NCBI RefSeq assembly: GCF_037076455.1
Contig: NZ_AP028679.1
Location: 4,169,501-4,233,500, forward strand
Reading direction: 5' to 3'
Source: Desulfoferula mesophila
GTDB lineage: Bacteria > Desulfobacterota > Desulfarculia > Desulfarculales > Desulfarculaceae
Length of the DNA: 64,000 nt
Below, one piece after another: positions 23,537 through 32,419 of this stretch. The notes under the pieces are model-generated. The model saw only the letters and a list, made by a program, of their open reading frames with translations. It was not told the origin of the DNA and searched no databases. The number at the start of each line of letters is the position of its first letter. Within the stretch, counting starts at the first letter, position 1. The position numbers were made by a program, and so were the translations under genes.

Positions 23537-24016
23537 ATGCCCGCCGATCAAATGGAAATTAAGAAGATAGTTGCCGCCATAGATCTTTCCAAATACTCCG
23601 AGGACACCTTCCTGCACGCCCTGATGCTGGCCAGAGCCCTGGGCGCCAAGCTGGTCCTGCTCAACGTCATCGATACCCGCTATCTGGACACCCTGGCGCA
23701 ATACGACGTGGAGGGCCTGGATCGCGACAAGATCATCCGGGAAACCGTCGACGCGCACCGGGAGTCGATCGAAAAAGACTACCTGACGCGGTCCCAGGGC
23801 GTGGACATCGAGGTCATGTTCAAACATGGCCTTCCCTGGGAAGAGGTAATCCACGCCGTAAAAGAAATGGGGACGGACCTCTTGGTGGTGGGCAGCAAGG
23901 GGCACAGCGACGTGGCCGGGGTGCTCTTTGGCAGCGTGGCGGAAAAACTGCAGCGCCATGCCCCCTGCCCGGTGCTGGTGGTGCGCGGCCCCGAGCATAT
24001 GCGCGCCGCCAAATAA
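23537..24016 (+). CDS. Universal stress protein UspA family
   Basis: A 159-residue cytosolic UspA protein. The N-terminal IKKIVAAIDLSKYSEDTF strand-loop is followed by LVLLNVIDTRYLDTL and the ATP-binding loop GSKGHSDVAGVLFGSVAEKL, matching G-x2-G-x9-G-[ST]; it ends CPVLVVRG. An ATP-binding type is therefore likely. ATG at 23537 with AAGGA seven bases upstream; a GTG one codon earlier is possible. It is monocistronic, closed by a strong terminator. Confidence 0.9.
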   Translation: MPADQMEIKKIVAAIDLSKYSEDTFLHALMLARALGAKLVLLNVIDTRYLDTLAQYDVEGLDRDKIIRETVDAHRESIEKDYLTRSQGVDIEVMFKHGLPWEEVIHAVKEMGTDLLVVGSKGHSDVAGVLFGSVAEKLQRHAPCPVLVVRGPEHMRAAK

Positions 24017-24045
24017 ACCCCGCGCCGCCGTTTCATATTCCACGC

Positions 24046-24077
24046 GTCCCGGCCCTTGGCGGCCGGGACTTTTTTTG
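24046..24077 (+). terminator. Intrinsic terminator of uspA-like gene
   Basis: GTCCCGGCC (24046-24054) pairs with GGCCGGGAC (24061-24069) around CTTGGC, followed by eight T. The rest of the gap to 24293 is A/T-richer and holds a short CGCGC/GCGCG hairpin with TTTTTT near 24220-24246. Confidence 0.9.
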
Positions 24078-24293
24078 GGCCCCCACGGGGCAAAAAATTT
24101 TCCCATCCCCCCGGGCAACCGTATAAAAAAGTTACAGTTATTGTCTCCCCCGCCGAGTCCCTGCCAAGAAACTCGACAGCAACTCTTCGGTTAAACTGAG
24201 TATTCACTCAAATTTTCGCGCGCAGCAAGCGCGGGCATCTTTTTTGCTTACCGAATAACCACGCCTTATGCTTTGTATTAAAGGAGGAAAAAC

Positions 24294-24995
24294 ATGTTGC
24301 GCTTAGACAAAGCCCCTCGCAGCGCCATGCTCATAGTATTTGCCGTCCTGAGCCTTTGCATCCTTGGCCTTGCCTCGCCCGCCGCGGCCCAGGGGCGCGG
24401 CGGCGGCCACGGCGGCGGTTGGGGAGGCGGGCCCGGCCGCGGCCCCGGATATGGCCCCGGCGGACCCGGCTGGTACGGACGGCCGCCCGCGGGCCATTAC
24501 CGGGTGGTGTACCGGGGCGCCCCCTACTGGTTCTGGGGCGGGCGCTACTACCGGCCCTGGCGGGGAGCCTATTGGCCCGTGTTTCCGCCGTTGGGCCTGA
24601 CGATCGGCGTCCTGCCTGCCGGTTTCCGGGTGGTGCTATTCGGCGGGGTCAATTATTATACCTACGGCGGGGTTTACTACCGGCCCGCGCCGGGGGGCTA
24701 CGTGGTGGTGTCGCCTCCCGTGGCCGTGACCTCTCCCGGCGTGCTCAGCGCCCCCAACGGCGTGGTGGCTCCGGCCCAAGGCTCCTCCGGCGTGGCCACG
24801 GTCATCTCCCAGGCCTTGAACGTGCGTAGCGGTCCCGGCCTGGCCTACCCGGTGGTGCAGGTGGTCAACCTGGGGGTCGACCTGGCCATCCAGGGGCGCA
24901 GCGGTTCCTGGGTCTACGTGCGCACTCCGGGCGGCGTGATGGGCTGGGTGTCCCAGGATTACGTCACCCAGAGCGCGGTGGGAGCCAGCGGATAG
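24294..24995 (+). CDS. Exported DUF6515-like protein with C-terminal bacterial SH3 domain
   Basis: A 233-residue envelope protein. It has an N-terminal signal (VFAVLSLCILGLASPAAA), a Gly/Arg/Pro-rich linker to about residue 68, a DUF6515-type Tyr/Trp/Gly-rich module (YRGAPYWFWGGRYYRP, VLFGGVNYYTYGGVYYRP), and an SH3b domain at about 165-228 (QALNVRSGPGLAYPVV, GVMGWVSQDYV). SH3b domains bind peptidoglycan peptides. AAGGAGG lies upstream of the ATG. Likely a periplasmic cell-wall-associated protein. Followed by a lipoprotein gene after 51 bases. Confidence 0.82.
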   Translation: MLRLDKAPRSAMLIVFAVLSLCILGLASPAAAQGRGGGHGGGWGGGPGRGPGYGPGGPGWYGRPPAGHYRVVYRGAPYWFWGGRYYRPWRGAYWPVFPPLGLTIGVLPAGFRVVLFGGVNYYTYGGVYYRPAPGGYVVVSPPVAVTSPGVLSAPNGVVAPAQGSSGVATVISQALNVRSGPGLAYPVVQVVNLGVDLAIQGRSGSWVYVRTPGGVMGWVSQDYVTQSAVGASG

Positions 24996-25046
24996 GCGGA
25001 CGGGCCCACGGCGAAGAAAACCACTTTTTAACTTGGAGCATCAAAT

Positions 25047-25553
25047 ATGGTCCGCTACCTGATCCGATACCTGGTCCCCTTCCTGCTTCTGGCCGCGGCC
25101 GTGGGCTGCGGCGGCGACCCCCGCCCGGCGCCCGCCGGCCTGCCGCCGGTGCCGCCTCCCGGCGACGGGCAGACGCTGGACCCCGCCCAGCGCCTGGATA
25201 AAACCATGGCGGAGCTGACTCCGCTTTTGAAACTAAAGCCCGAGCAGGCGGTTCAGGTAAAGCAGATCCTCAAGGCGGGCGAGGACAAGAAGGCCGCGCT
25301 GTTCGCCCAGTGCGAAGCCAGCAACAACCCTCAGGAGATGGCCAAGACCTTTGAACAGGTGCATCAGGTGGACCTGCGGACCCAGACGGCCCTGAGCAAG
25401 GTGCTCAGCAAGGGCCAGATGGAAGGCTACCAGGAATACCTCGAACAACAGCGCAAGCGTTTCGAAACTCGCAAGCGCTCCAAGAGCAAGTCCGGCAAGG
25501 GCGACAAACCGCCTGCCACCAAGCCGGTGGGCAAGCCGGGCAGCGGCATGTAG
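25047..25553 (+). CDS. Hypothetical lipoprotein with helical domain and basic tail
   Basis: A 168-residue protein. A signal with lipobox AAAVGC (Cys about residue 21) is followed by a Pro-rich spacer, a helical segment (TMAELTPLLKLKPEQAVQVKQ, then TQTALSKVLSKGQMEGYQEY) reminiscent of Spy/CpxP-like LTxxQ repeats without the exact motif, and a Lys/Arg/Ser-rich C-terminal tail. TTGGAGC precedes the ATG. Role unknown; a periplasmic chaperone-like or peptidoglycan-associated role is a guess. The ~215 bases downstream contain no gene. Confidence 0.7.
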   Translation: MVRYLIRYLVPFLLLAAAVGCGGDPRPAPAGLPPVPPPGDGQTLDPAQRLDKTMAELTPLLKLKPEQAVQVKQILKAGEDKKAALFAQCEASNNPQEMAKTFEQVHQVDLRTQTALSKVLSKGQMEGYQEYLEQQRKRFETRKRSKSKSGKGDKPPATKPVGKPGSGM

Positions 25554-25770
25554 GGCCCGAGGGCGCGGGTAGCGCTTACGCGAACCCCACTATCGCGGCC
25601 AGATCCCCGCGCCATCGGCCCGCCGTCGGCATTCGGACAAGAGGGACGGGTGAGCAATCCTCGCCAAGCCCCTTGCCCGGCGGCCGACGGTTTTTGTTTG
25701 GGCCATAACCAACCCGGCGCTCCCGGCGGGTAAGCCGACTTTTCCAGCCGGCGCCGACAAGGAGGCGGAC

Positions 25771-26295
25771 TTGGCGCTCTATGAATTCGAAGGCAAGACG
25801 CCCCGGGTGGACCCCGGCGCCTACGTGCATCCCCAGGCGACGCTCATCGGCGAGGTGAGCGTGGCGGCGGGCTGCTTCATCGGAGCCGGGGCGGCGCTAC
25901 GGGGCGATCTGGGGCGCATCGAGGTGGGCCGGGGCAGCAACGTGCAGGAAAACTGCGTGCTGCACATGAACCCCGGCCGGGCGGTGATAATCGGCCAAGG
26001 GGTGATCGTGGGCCACGGGGCCATCCTGCACGATGCGCTGGTCTATGACCGGGCCTTCATCGGCATGGCGGCGGTGCTCCTGGCCGGGGTCAAGGTGGGG
26101 GCCGAGGCCATGGTGGCCGCGGGCTCTTTTTTGCCCACCGGCATGGAGGTGCCCCCCGCTCACCTGGCCCAGGGCAACCCGGCCCAGATCAAGGGCCCGC
26201 TCAGCGAGCGGCGCCTGGCGGCCACCGCCCAGGGGCTAAAGATCTACCAGGAACTCACCGAGCGCTGCCTGCGCGGCATGAAGCGGGTGGGCTGA
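25771..26295 (+). CDS. Gamma-type carbonic anhydrase-like hexapeptide protein
   Basis: A 174-residue left-handed beta-helix protein of the gamma-CA/PaaY/YrdA family. Hexapeptide turns run through most of the protein, and the three zinc histidines are placed as expected in NCVLHMNPG and VGHGAILHDA; LRGDLGRIEVG is also typical. Possible CO2 hydration, but many members are ferripyochelin-binding-like proteins without proven activity. TTG start at 25771 chosen because CAAGGAGG lies six bases upstream. Convergent with the cyclase gene. Confidence 0.88.
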   Translation: MALYEFEGKTPRVDPGAYVHPQATLIGEVSVAAGCFIGAGAALRGDLGRIEVGRGSNVQENCVLHMNPGRAVIIGQGVIVGHGAILHDALVYDRAFIGMAAVLLAGVKVGAEAMVAAGSFLPTGMEVPPAHLAQGNPAQIKGPLSERRLAATAQGLKIYQELTERCLRGMKRVG

Positions 26296-26321
26296 GGCCG
26301 GTCTGCCCCGAGCCACGAAAC

Positions 26322-26421
26322 GGGGCCGTAAACGCCGCCCTGCGGGCAAGACGCCTACGGCCCCCGGGAGAGGGCGCCGGGCGGACCGGGTGATGCGTCA
26401 AAGGATGCGCCGCCCGGCGCC
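26322..26421. repeat. Two strong inverted repeats between convergent genes
   Basis: GGGGCCGTA (26322-26330) pairs with TACGGCCCC (26356-26364), and GGCGCCGGGCGG (26373-26384) pairs perfectly with CCGCCCGGCGCC (26410-26421). Neither has a T-run. Their place between convergent genes suggests a two-way transcription or RNA-decay barrier. Confidence 0.6.
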
Positions 26422-26438
26422 AGGTAGGTTCTTGGCCG

Positions 26439-27425
26439 CTACTTGATGGCTATGGGCTGACCGATGCCCTGCACCGTCCCCTTGATCTTGGGGTGGGTGA
26501 AATTGAAGAAGAACGCGTACTTGCCGTCCTTTTTGCAGGCCGCGGCCAGATCGGCCAGGCGCAGGTTCTGGAACTGGTAGATGCCGTTGCCCAGCAGAGC
26601 CACGTGGCCGGGTAGGAAGGCCGCGTTATAGAGGTCCTTGGGGAATCCCTTGTGGGGGTAGACCTCGGTGCACCACTGGTCGGTGCCCACGCCGACCACT
26701 CCCTTGCCCACCAGATACCAGGCGACATCTTCGCTGATGCCGGGGTTGCTGGAGGCGAACCTCTTGTCTTCCTTGCCCAGCAGGCGCATCCAGCCGGTGT
26801 TGACCAGCACCGCGTCGCCGGGTTGGATAGTGAGCTTATGCTTGGCCAGGCAGGCCTCAAAGTCCTTCAGGCTGATCTCCTCGGCGTCGCCCAGGTTGCG
26901 CCCGAAATAATCCACCATGTCCACCAGCACCGCCCGGGTCACCAGGGGCGGCACGGTCTCCATGCCGAACTTCTTGGCGCCGGAGGCGGCCACGATGTCC
27001 TTCTGGGGGGTGGCGTTATAAAAGACGTGGTTGTGCCCTACGTGGGCGAAGCCGTCCAACTGGGTGGACAGGCCGGTGGACATGGCCACGAATTCCTCCA
27101 TGTCCGTGGCCTTGTCGTAGCCGCGCGGGGGGTCCACCGTCAGGCCGTGGACCAACAGCCAAACAAAAACGTCGCGGGGGGGGTAGGCGGGGAAACCCTT
27201 GTAATACTCGTTGCCCAGGTCGAAGACCTTGCCCTCCTTGACCAGCTTTACCGCCTCCATGACCTTCTTGGGGGTCAGGTAATTGGCGTTGCCGATCTGG
27301 TCGTCCGGTCCCCATTTAGAGGGTTTGGGCATGTACTTGTTTTCCGCCATGGCTTGTCCGGCCACGGACAAGAACGCAACAGTCACCAGAAGAAGTAGAA
27401 CCAGCTTAACCAGACTCTGTCTCAC
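26439..27425 (-). CDS. Exported cyclase family protein (kynurenine formamidase-like)
   Basis: A 328-residue protein. The signal peptide MRQSLVKLVLLLLVTVAFLS is cleaved near AMA-EN, followed by a cyclase/putative amidohydrolase domain (PF04199): WGPDDQIGNANYLTP, then STGLSTQLDGFAHVGHN at the metal site (the usual HxGTHxD is altered), and QPGDAVLVNTGWMRL. Family members hydrolyse N-formylkynurenine or related amides and esters using a metal. Export of such an enzyme is unusual. GTG start with GGGGAGGAAT upstream. Alone on its strand. Confidence 0.83.
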   Translation of the reverse strand: MRQSLVKLVLLLLVTVAFLSVAGQAMAENKYMPKPSKWGPDDQIGNANYLTPKKVMEAVKLVKEGKVFDLGNEYYKGFPAYPPRDVFVWLLVHGLTVDPPRGYDKATDMEEFVAMSTGLSTQLDGFAHVGHNHVFYNATPQKDIVAASGAKKFGMETVPPLVTRAVLVDMVDYFGRNLGDAEEISLKDFEACLAKHKLTIQPGDAVLVNTGWMRLLGKEDKRFASSNPGISEDVAWYLVGKGVVGVGTDQWCTEVYPHKGFPKDLYNAAFLPGHVALLGNGIYQFQNLRLADLAAACKKDGKYAFFFNFTHPKIKGTVQGIGQPIAIK

Positions 27426-28019
27426 GATTATTCCTCCCCTAATCTCTTCGAAAAAAACTAAAAAATAGTAAAAAATTAATGGATCTAAGCCGTCAAGGAG
27501 GACGTATCAGAGGTGTGGCTTGGCAAAAATCTGTTCGGTGATTAATTCCAAGCATCAAGCCATAGGCGCACTCCTCCGCTGGGTTTCAGGAAACCACGGA
27601 CCAATCGACATTTTCTTCACCGGGTTTGGGGCAGGAACCAATTATCGGAGAAAAAATACGGACCAACCTAATTATTGCAAGTATGTTTTGTGTTTCTTAG
27701 AGCAACATTTATGCCACTTGTCGGCCTAACTTAACGTTAAGGATAAGCGCTTAGATACAGTCAATGTTTTTAATCGATACTTAATAGATGGTATTTTTCT
27801 CTGGCCGGAAATGTCTTTCCAAACTGCTACACATGTCTCAACATTTGACACGAATGCGACACTAACCATAGTTTGGCGCTAAGGCTTATGGCCGCCAATT
27901 TCCGGTGCCCGCCGTGGCCATCGCAGTCCGCGCCGCTTGCGTTAGGCCTCCCCAAAAAGGTATTGCTGGGTAAACACCAACCCAGGCAGGGGCTTTGGGC
28001 GGCCCCGGGGAGAGGCGCT
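27426..28019. other. Divergent A/T-rich intergenic region
   Basis: About 590 bases between the exported cyclase and the exported nitrilase, distinctly A/T-richer than its surroundings. A palindrome CTTAACGTTAAG lies at about 27729-27740. Short frames here have no ribosome site or family resemblance, so I call no gene. It probably holds both promoters. Confidence 0.5.
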
Positions 28020-29171
28020 ATGAAAAGGTTGTTACTGGCTCTGGGGCTGACCTTGACCCTGGCGGCATCGGCCGGGGCCGGCCCGGTGCCCGATTGCTGC
28101 TCGCCCCGCTACGACGCCAAGGTGATGCAGAGCTACCGCCAGCTCATGTTCAAGATGAGCGTGTACGCCGCCGTGCCCCGGCCGGGCCAGGGGGTGCGCC
28201 TGGGGATCTACCAGGCCCAGGGGGCCTACGGCCAGGGAGCCGTGGCCAAGAACCTGGCCCGCCTGGAAGAGGCGGTCAAGCAAGCGGCCCAGCGCGGGGT
28301 GCAGTTGCTCAGCTTCCCGGAGCTCTACGTCAACGGCTACACCATGAGCCGCCCCGAGGCCCACCAGGAGGCCCAGACCGTGGACGGCCCCATCGTCACC
28401 CAGTGCCGGGCCATAGCCAAGAAATACAACATGACCCTGTTGGTGCCCTACGCCGAAAAGGCCAAGGGCCCCGGCGGCAAGACGCAATACTTCGACAGCG
28501 TGGCGGTGATCGGGGCCGACGGCGGCCTGGTGGTCAGCTACCGCAAGACCCACCTATGGGGCCGGGACGAGCGGGCCAACTGGAGCTTCGGCCAAAAGCT
28601 CTGCCCGGTGTTCATGGTCAACGGCTTCCCGGTGAGCGTGCTCAACTGCTACGAGTGCGAGTTTCCCGAGCTGACCCGCGCCCTGGCCCTCCGGGGGGCC
28701 AAGCTGGTGGTGGGCCCCACCGCGGCCGACTGCTACGCCACCCAGCCGGACGGCAAGCGCAGCGCCATCCCCTACCCCGACATCTCCCGCTTGCTCATCC
28801 CGGCCTACGCCTACGCCAACAACATCTTCTTCGCCTACAGCAACCACTGCGGCTACGAGTCGCTCCAAGGGGTCGAGTGGCACTACCGGGGCAACTCCAT
28901 CATCTGCGGGCCCCACGGCGACGTGATCGTGGCCGCGGGCCATCAGCAGGACACCATGCTGGTCGCCGACGTGGTCCCGGCCTATTACGGGGCCAGCCAC
29001 CCGGAAAGCAACTACCTCAAGGACCGGCGGCCCGAGTTGTACAAGGAGTTGGTGGCCCCCAAGGTCGGCTTCGTGCCCGGCGGCTGGGTCTACCCCGCCT
29101 ATGGCAGCGGCAAGGAAGTGATGCCCAAGGGGGAGAAGCTGCCCAAGGGCGAAAGGCCCGCGTCCAAATAG
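28020..29171 (+). CDS. Exported nitrilase/cyanide hydratase superfamily amidohydrolase
   Basis: A 383-residue carbon-nitrogen hydrolase with a signal peptide (LLLALGLTLTLAASAGA). The catalytic triad is intact: E101 in LLSFPELYVNG, K176 in SYRKTHLWG and C210 in LNCYECEFPE. Substrate would be a nitrile, amide or carbamoyl compound in the periplasm; most relatives are cytosolic, so the export signal stands out. ATG at 28020 with GGGGAGAGG upstream; in-frame upstream codons are not needed. The C-terminal ~25 residues are Lys/Gly/Pro-rich. Confidence 0.87.
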   Translation: MKRLLLALGLTLTLAASAGAGPVPDCCSPRYDAKVMQSYRQLMFKMSVYAAVPRPGQGVRLGIYQAQGAYGQGAVAKNLARLEEAVKQAAQRGVQLLSFPELYVNGYTMSRPEAHQEAQTVDGPIVTQCRAIAKKYNMTLLVPYAEKAKGPGGKTQYFDSVAVIGADGGLVVSYRKTHLWGRDERANWSFGQKLCPVFMVNGFPVSVLNCYECEFPELTRALALRGAKLVVGPTAADCYATQPDGKRSAIPYPDISRLLIPAYAYANNIFFAYSNHCGYESLQGVEWHYRGNSIICGPHGDVIVAAGHQQDTMLVADVVPAYYGASHPESNYLKDRRPELYKELVAPKVGFVPGGWVYPAYGSGKEVMPKGEKLPKGERPASK

Positions 29172-29620
29172 TCGAGCGCCCTGGCCGGTGCCGCCCGCAG
29201 GAGGCGGCCCGGCCGGGGCCAGAGGAGGCCGCCGCCTTCCTTCACCCGGATCGCCACATGCTTGGCGCCCTCCGGTGAGCCGCCTTTCGTTGAATTATGA
29301 AACACCTGCAAGCGCCTCGTTATATTTGCTATAATTGCCTGAAATAGCCTGGCTATTTGGCGATTATCCCCCCCATGGGTGTTGCATATGGCAACGGCGC
29401 CACCGGCCGGGACCGAGCGGCGATTGAGGTAAATTTCACAACTATAATCACCGGTTGGGTCGTGGCTTATATCCCCTTGGCATGAATCTTACATGCAATC
29501 AGGGGTATGCAAGCCGGAATCGCGCATAGGCCGGGCCCGTTGCCGGCCGGATTTCGGGGCCTGTTCGCGGGCCTCCGGGGGCGCCGATCCCTACCGGCCG
29601 GGGCAAGAGCGGAGAACGCC
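29172..29620. other. Leader region of the SulP signalling operon
   Basis: About 450 bases ahead of the first kinase gene. TATAAT at about 29330-29335 could be a -10 element. TTGGCATGAATCTTAC near 29479 resembles a sigma-54 site but lacks the GC at -12. No gene or RNA is recognised. Confidence 0.4.
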
Positions 29621-31057
<1,437 letters not shown>

Positions 31058-31060
31058 AGG

Positions 31061-32419
31061 ATGAGCCCCAAGCCCAAGCTCCTGATCGTGGAAGACGACG
31101 CCCTGGCCCGGCGCAACCTGCAGCACATCCTGGAGCACGGCGGCGAGTACCAGGTGACCGCCGCCTCCGGCGGCACCGAGGCCCTGCAGCTTTTGGCCAA
31201 GCGCTCCTTCGACCTGGTGCTCACCGACCTGCGCATGGAAAAGGTGGACGGCATGCGGGTCTTGGAGGAGGTCAAGCGCTCCACCCCGGACACCGAGGTG
31301 ATCATGCTCACCGCCTTCGCCTCGGTGGACTCGGCCATCCAGGCCATGAAGCGCGGCGCCTTCCACTACATCGCCAAGCCCTACAAGATAGACGAAGTGC
31401 GGGCCCAGGTGGCCCACGCCCTGGAAAAGGCCCGCCTCACCAAGGAGGTGGAGAGCCTCAAGCAGGATCTTCGGGCCCGCGACGGGGTGGAAGGCATCGT
31501 GGGCAACCACCCGCGCATCCAGGAGCTGATCCGGGTGGTGGCCCAGGTGGCCCCCAGCGACAGCAGCGTGCTCATCGTGGGCGAGACCGGCACCGGCAAA
31601 GAGCTGTTCGCCCGGGCCCTGCACCACGCCAGCCATCGGGCCGAAAAGCGCTTCGTGGCCTTCAACTGCGCCGCCTTCGCCCAGGAGCTTCTGGTCAGCG
31701 AGCTGTTCGGCCACGAGAAGGGCTCCTTCACCGGGGCCACCGCCACCAAGCCGGGGCTCTTTGAGGCGGCCAACGGGGGCACGGTTCTGTTGGACGAGAT
31801 CGGCGACATGCCCAAGGCCATGCAGGTCAAGCTCCTCAGGGTGATCCAGGAAAAGGAGCTGACCCGGGTGGGCGGCACCGAGCCCATCCCGGTGGACGTG
31901 CGCATCGTGGCCGCCACCCATCGCGACCTGGGGTCCCTGGTGGAGCAGGGCGTGTTTCGTTCGGACCTTTACTACCGCATCAACGTGGTGCGTCTGGAGC
32001 TGCCGCCGTTGCGCTGGCACCGCGACGACATCCCGCTGCTGGCCCAGCACTTTTTGCGCAAGCACGCCGAGCGCCAGGGCAAGGAGGCCAGCGAGCTGTC
32101 GCGGGAGGCCATGGAAATGCTCATGGCCTATCGCTTTCCGGGCAACGTGCGCGAGCTGGAGAACATCATCGAACGGGCGGTGACGCTGCGCTCCGGGGGA
32201 GGCCTGGAGGTGGCGGACTTGCCCGAGGAGGTCAGGGCCGCGGCGGGGGCCGCGGATCAGGAGGAGGGGCGGCTGCCCACCCTGGAAGAGAAGGAGTGCG
32301 AGTACATCAGGCAGGTGCTCGAGCACACCGGGGGCAACAAGACCAGGGCGGCCGAAATACTGAGCATCGATCGCGTGTCCTTGTGGCGCAAGATCAAAAA
32401 ATTCGGACTGGAAGAATGA
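31061..32419 (+). CDS. NtrC-family sigma-54 response regulator
   Basis: A 452-residue protein. The receiver domain occupies 1-~120 (phospho-site D56 in LTDLRME, K in IAKPYK), the AAA+ sigma-54 activation domain ~148-375 (Walker A GETGTGKE, GAFTGA-loop variant GSFTGAT, Walker B GGTVLLDEIGDM), and a Fis-type HTH at the C-terminus (NKTRAAEILSIDRVSLWRKIK). It activates sigma-54 promoters when phosphorylated. Its stop overlaps the SulP start (ATGA). Targets could include this operon or the candidate site at 21477. Confidence 0.95.
   Translation: MSPKPKLLIVEDDALARRNLQHILEHGGEYQVTAASGGTEALQLLAKRSFDLVLTDLRMEKVDGMRVLEEVKRSTPDTEVIMLTAFASVDSAIQAMKRGAFHYIAKPYKIDEVRAQVAHALEKARLTKEVESLKQDLRARDGVEGIVGNHPRIQELIRVVAQVAPSDSSVLIVGETGTGKELFARALHHASHRAEKRFVAFNCAAFAQELLVSELFGHEKGSFTGATATKPGLFEAANGGTVLLDEIGDMPKAMQVKLLRVIQEKELTRVGGTEPIPVDVRIVAATHRDLGSLVEQGVFRSDLYYRINVVRLELPPLRWHRDDIPLLAQHFLRKHAERQGKEASELSREAMEMLMAYRFPGNVRELENIIERAVTLRSGGGLEVADLPEEVRAAAGAADQEEGRLPTLEEKECEYIRQVLEHTGGNKTRAAEILSIDRVSLWRKIKKFGLEE

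Noticed and set aside
27520-27729. 69-codon plus-strand frame in the A/T-rich gap
   Set aside because: No ribosome site, no recognisable domain, and located in a divergent promoter region.
29479-29496. Sigma-54 promoter ahead of the first kinase gene
   Set aside because: TTGGCATGAATCTTAC has AC where the -12 GC is required; left as a weak resemblance only.
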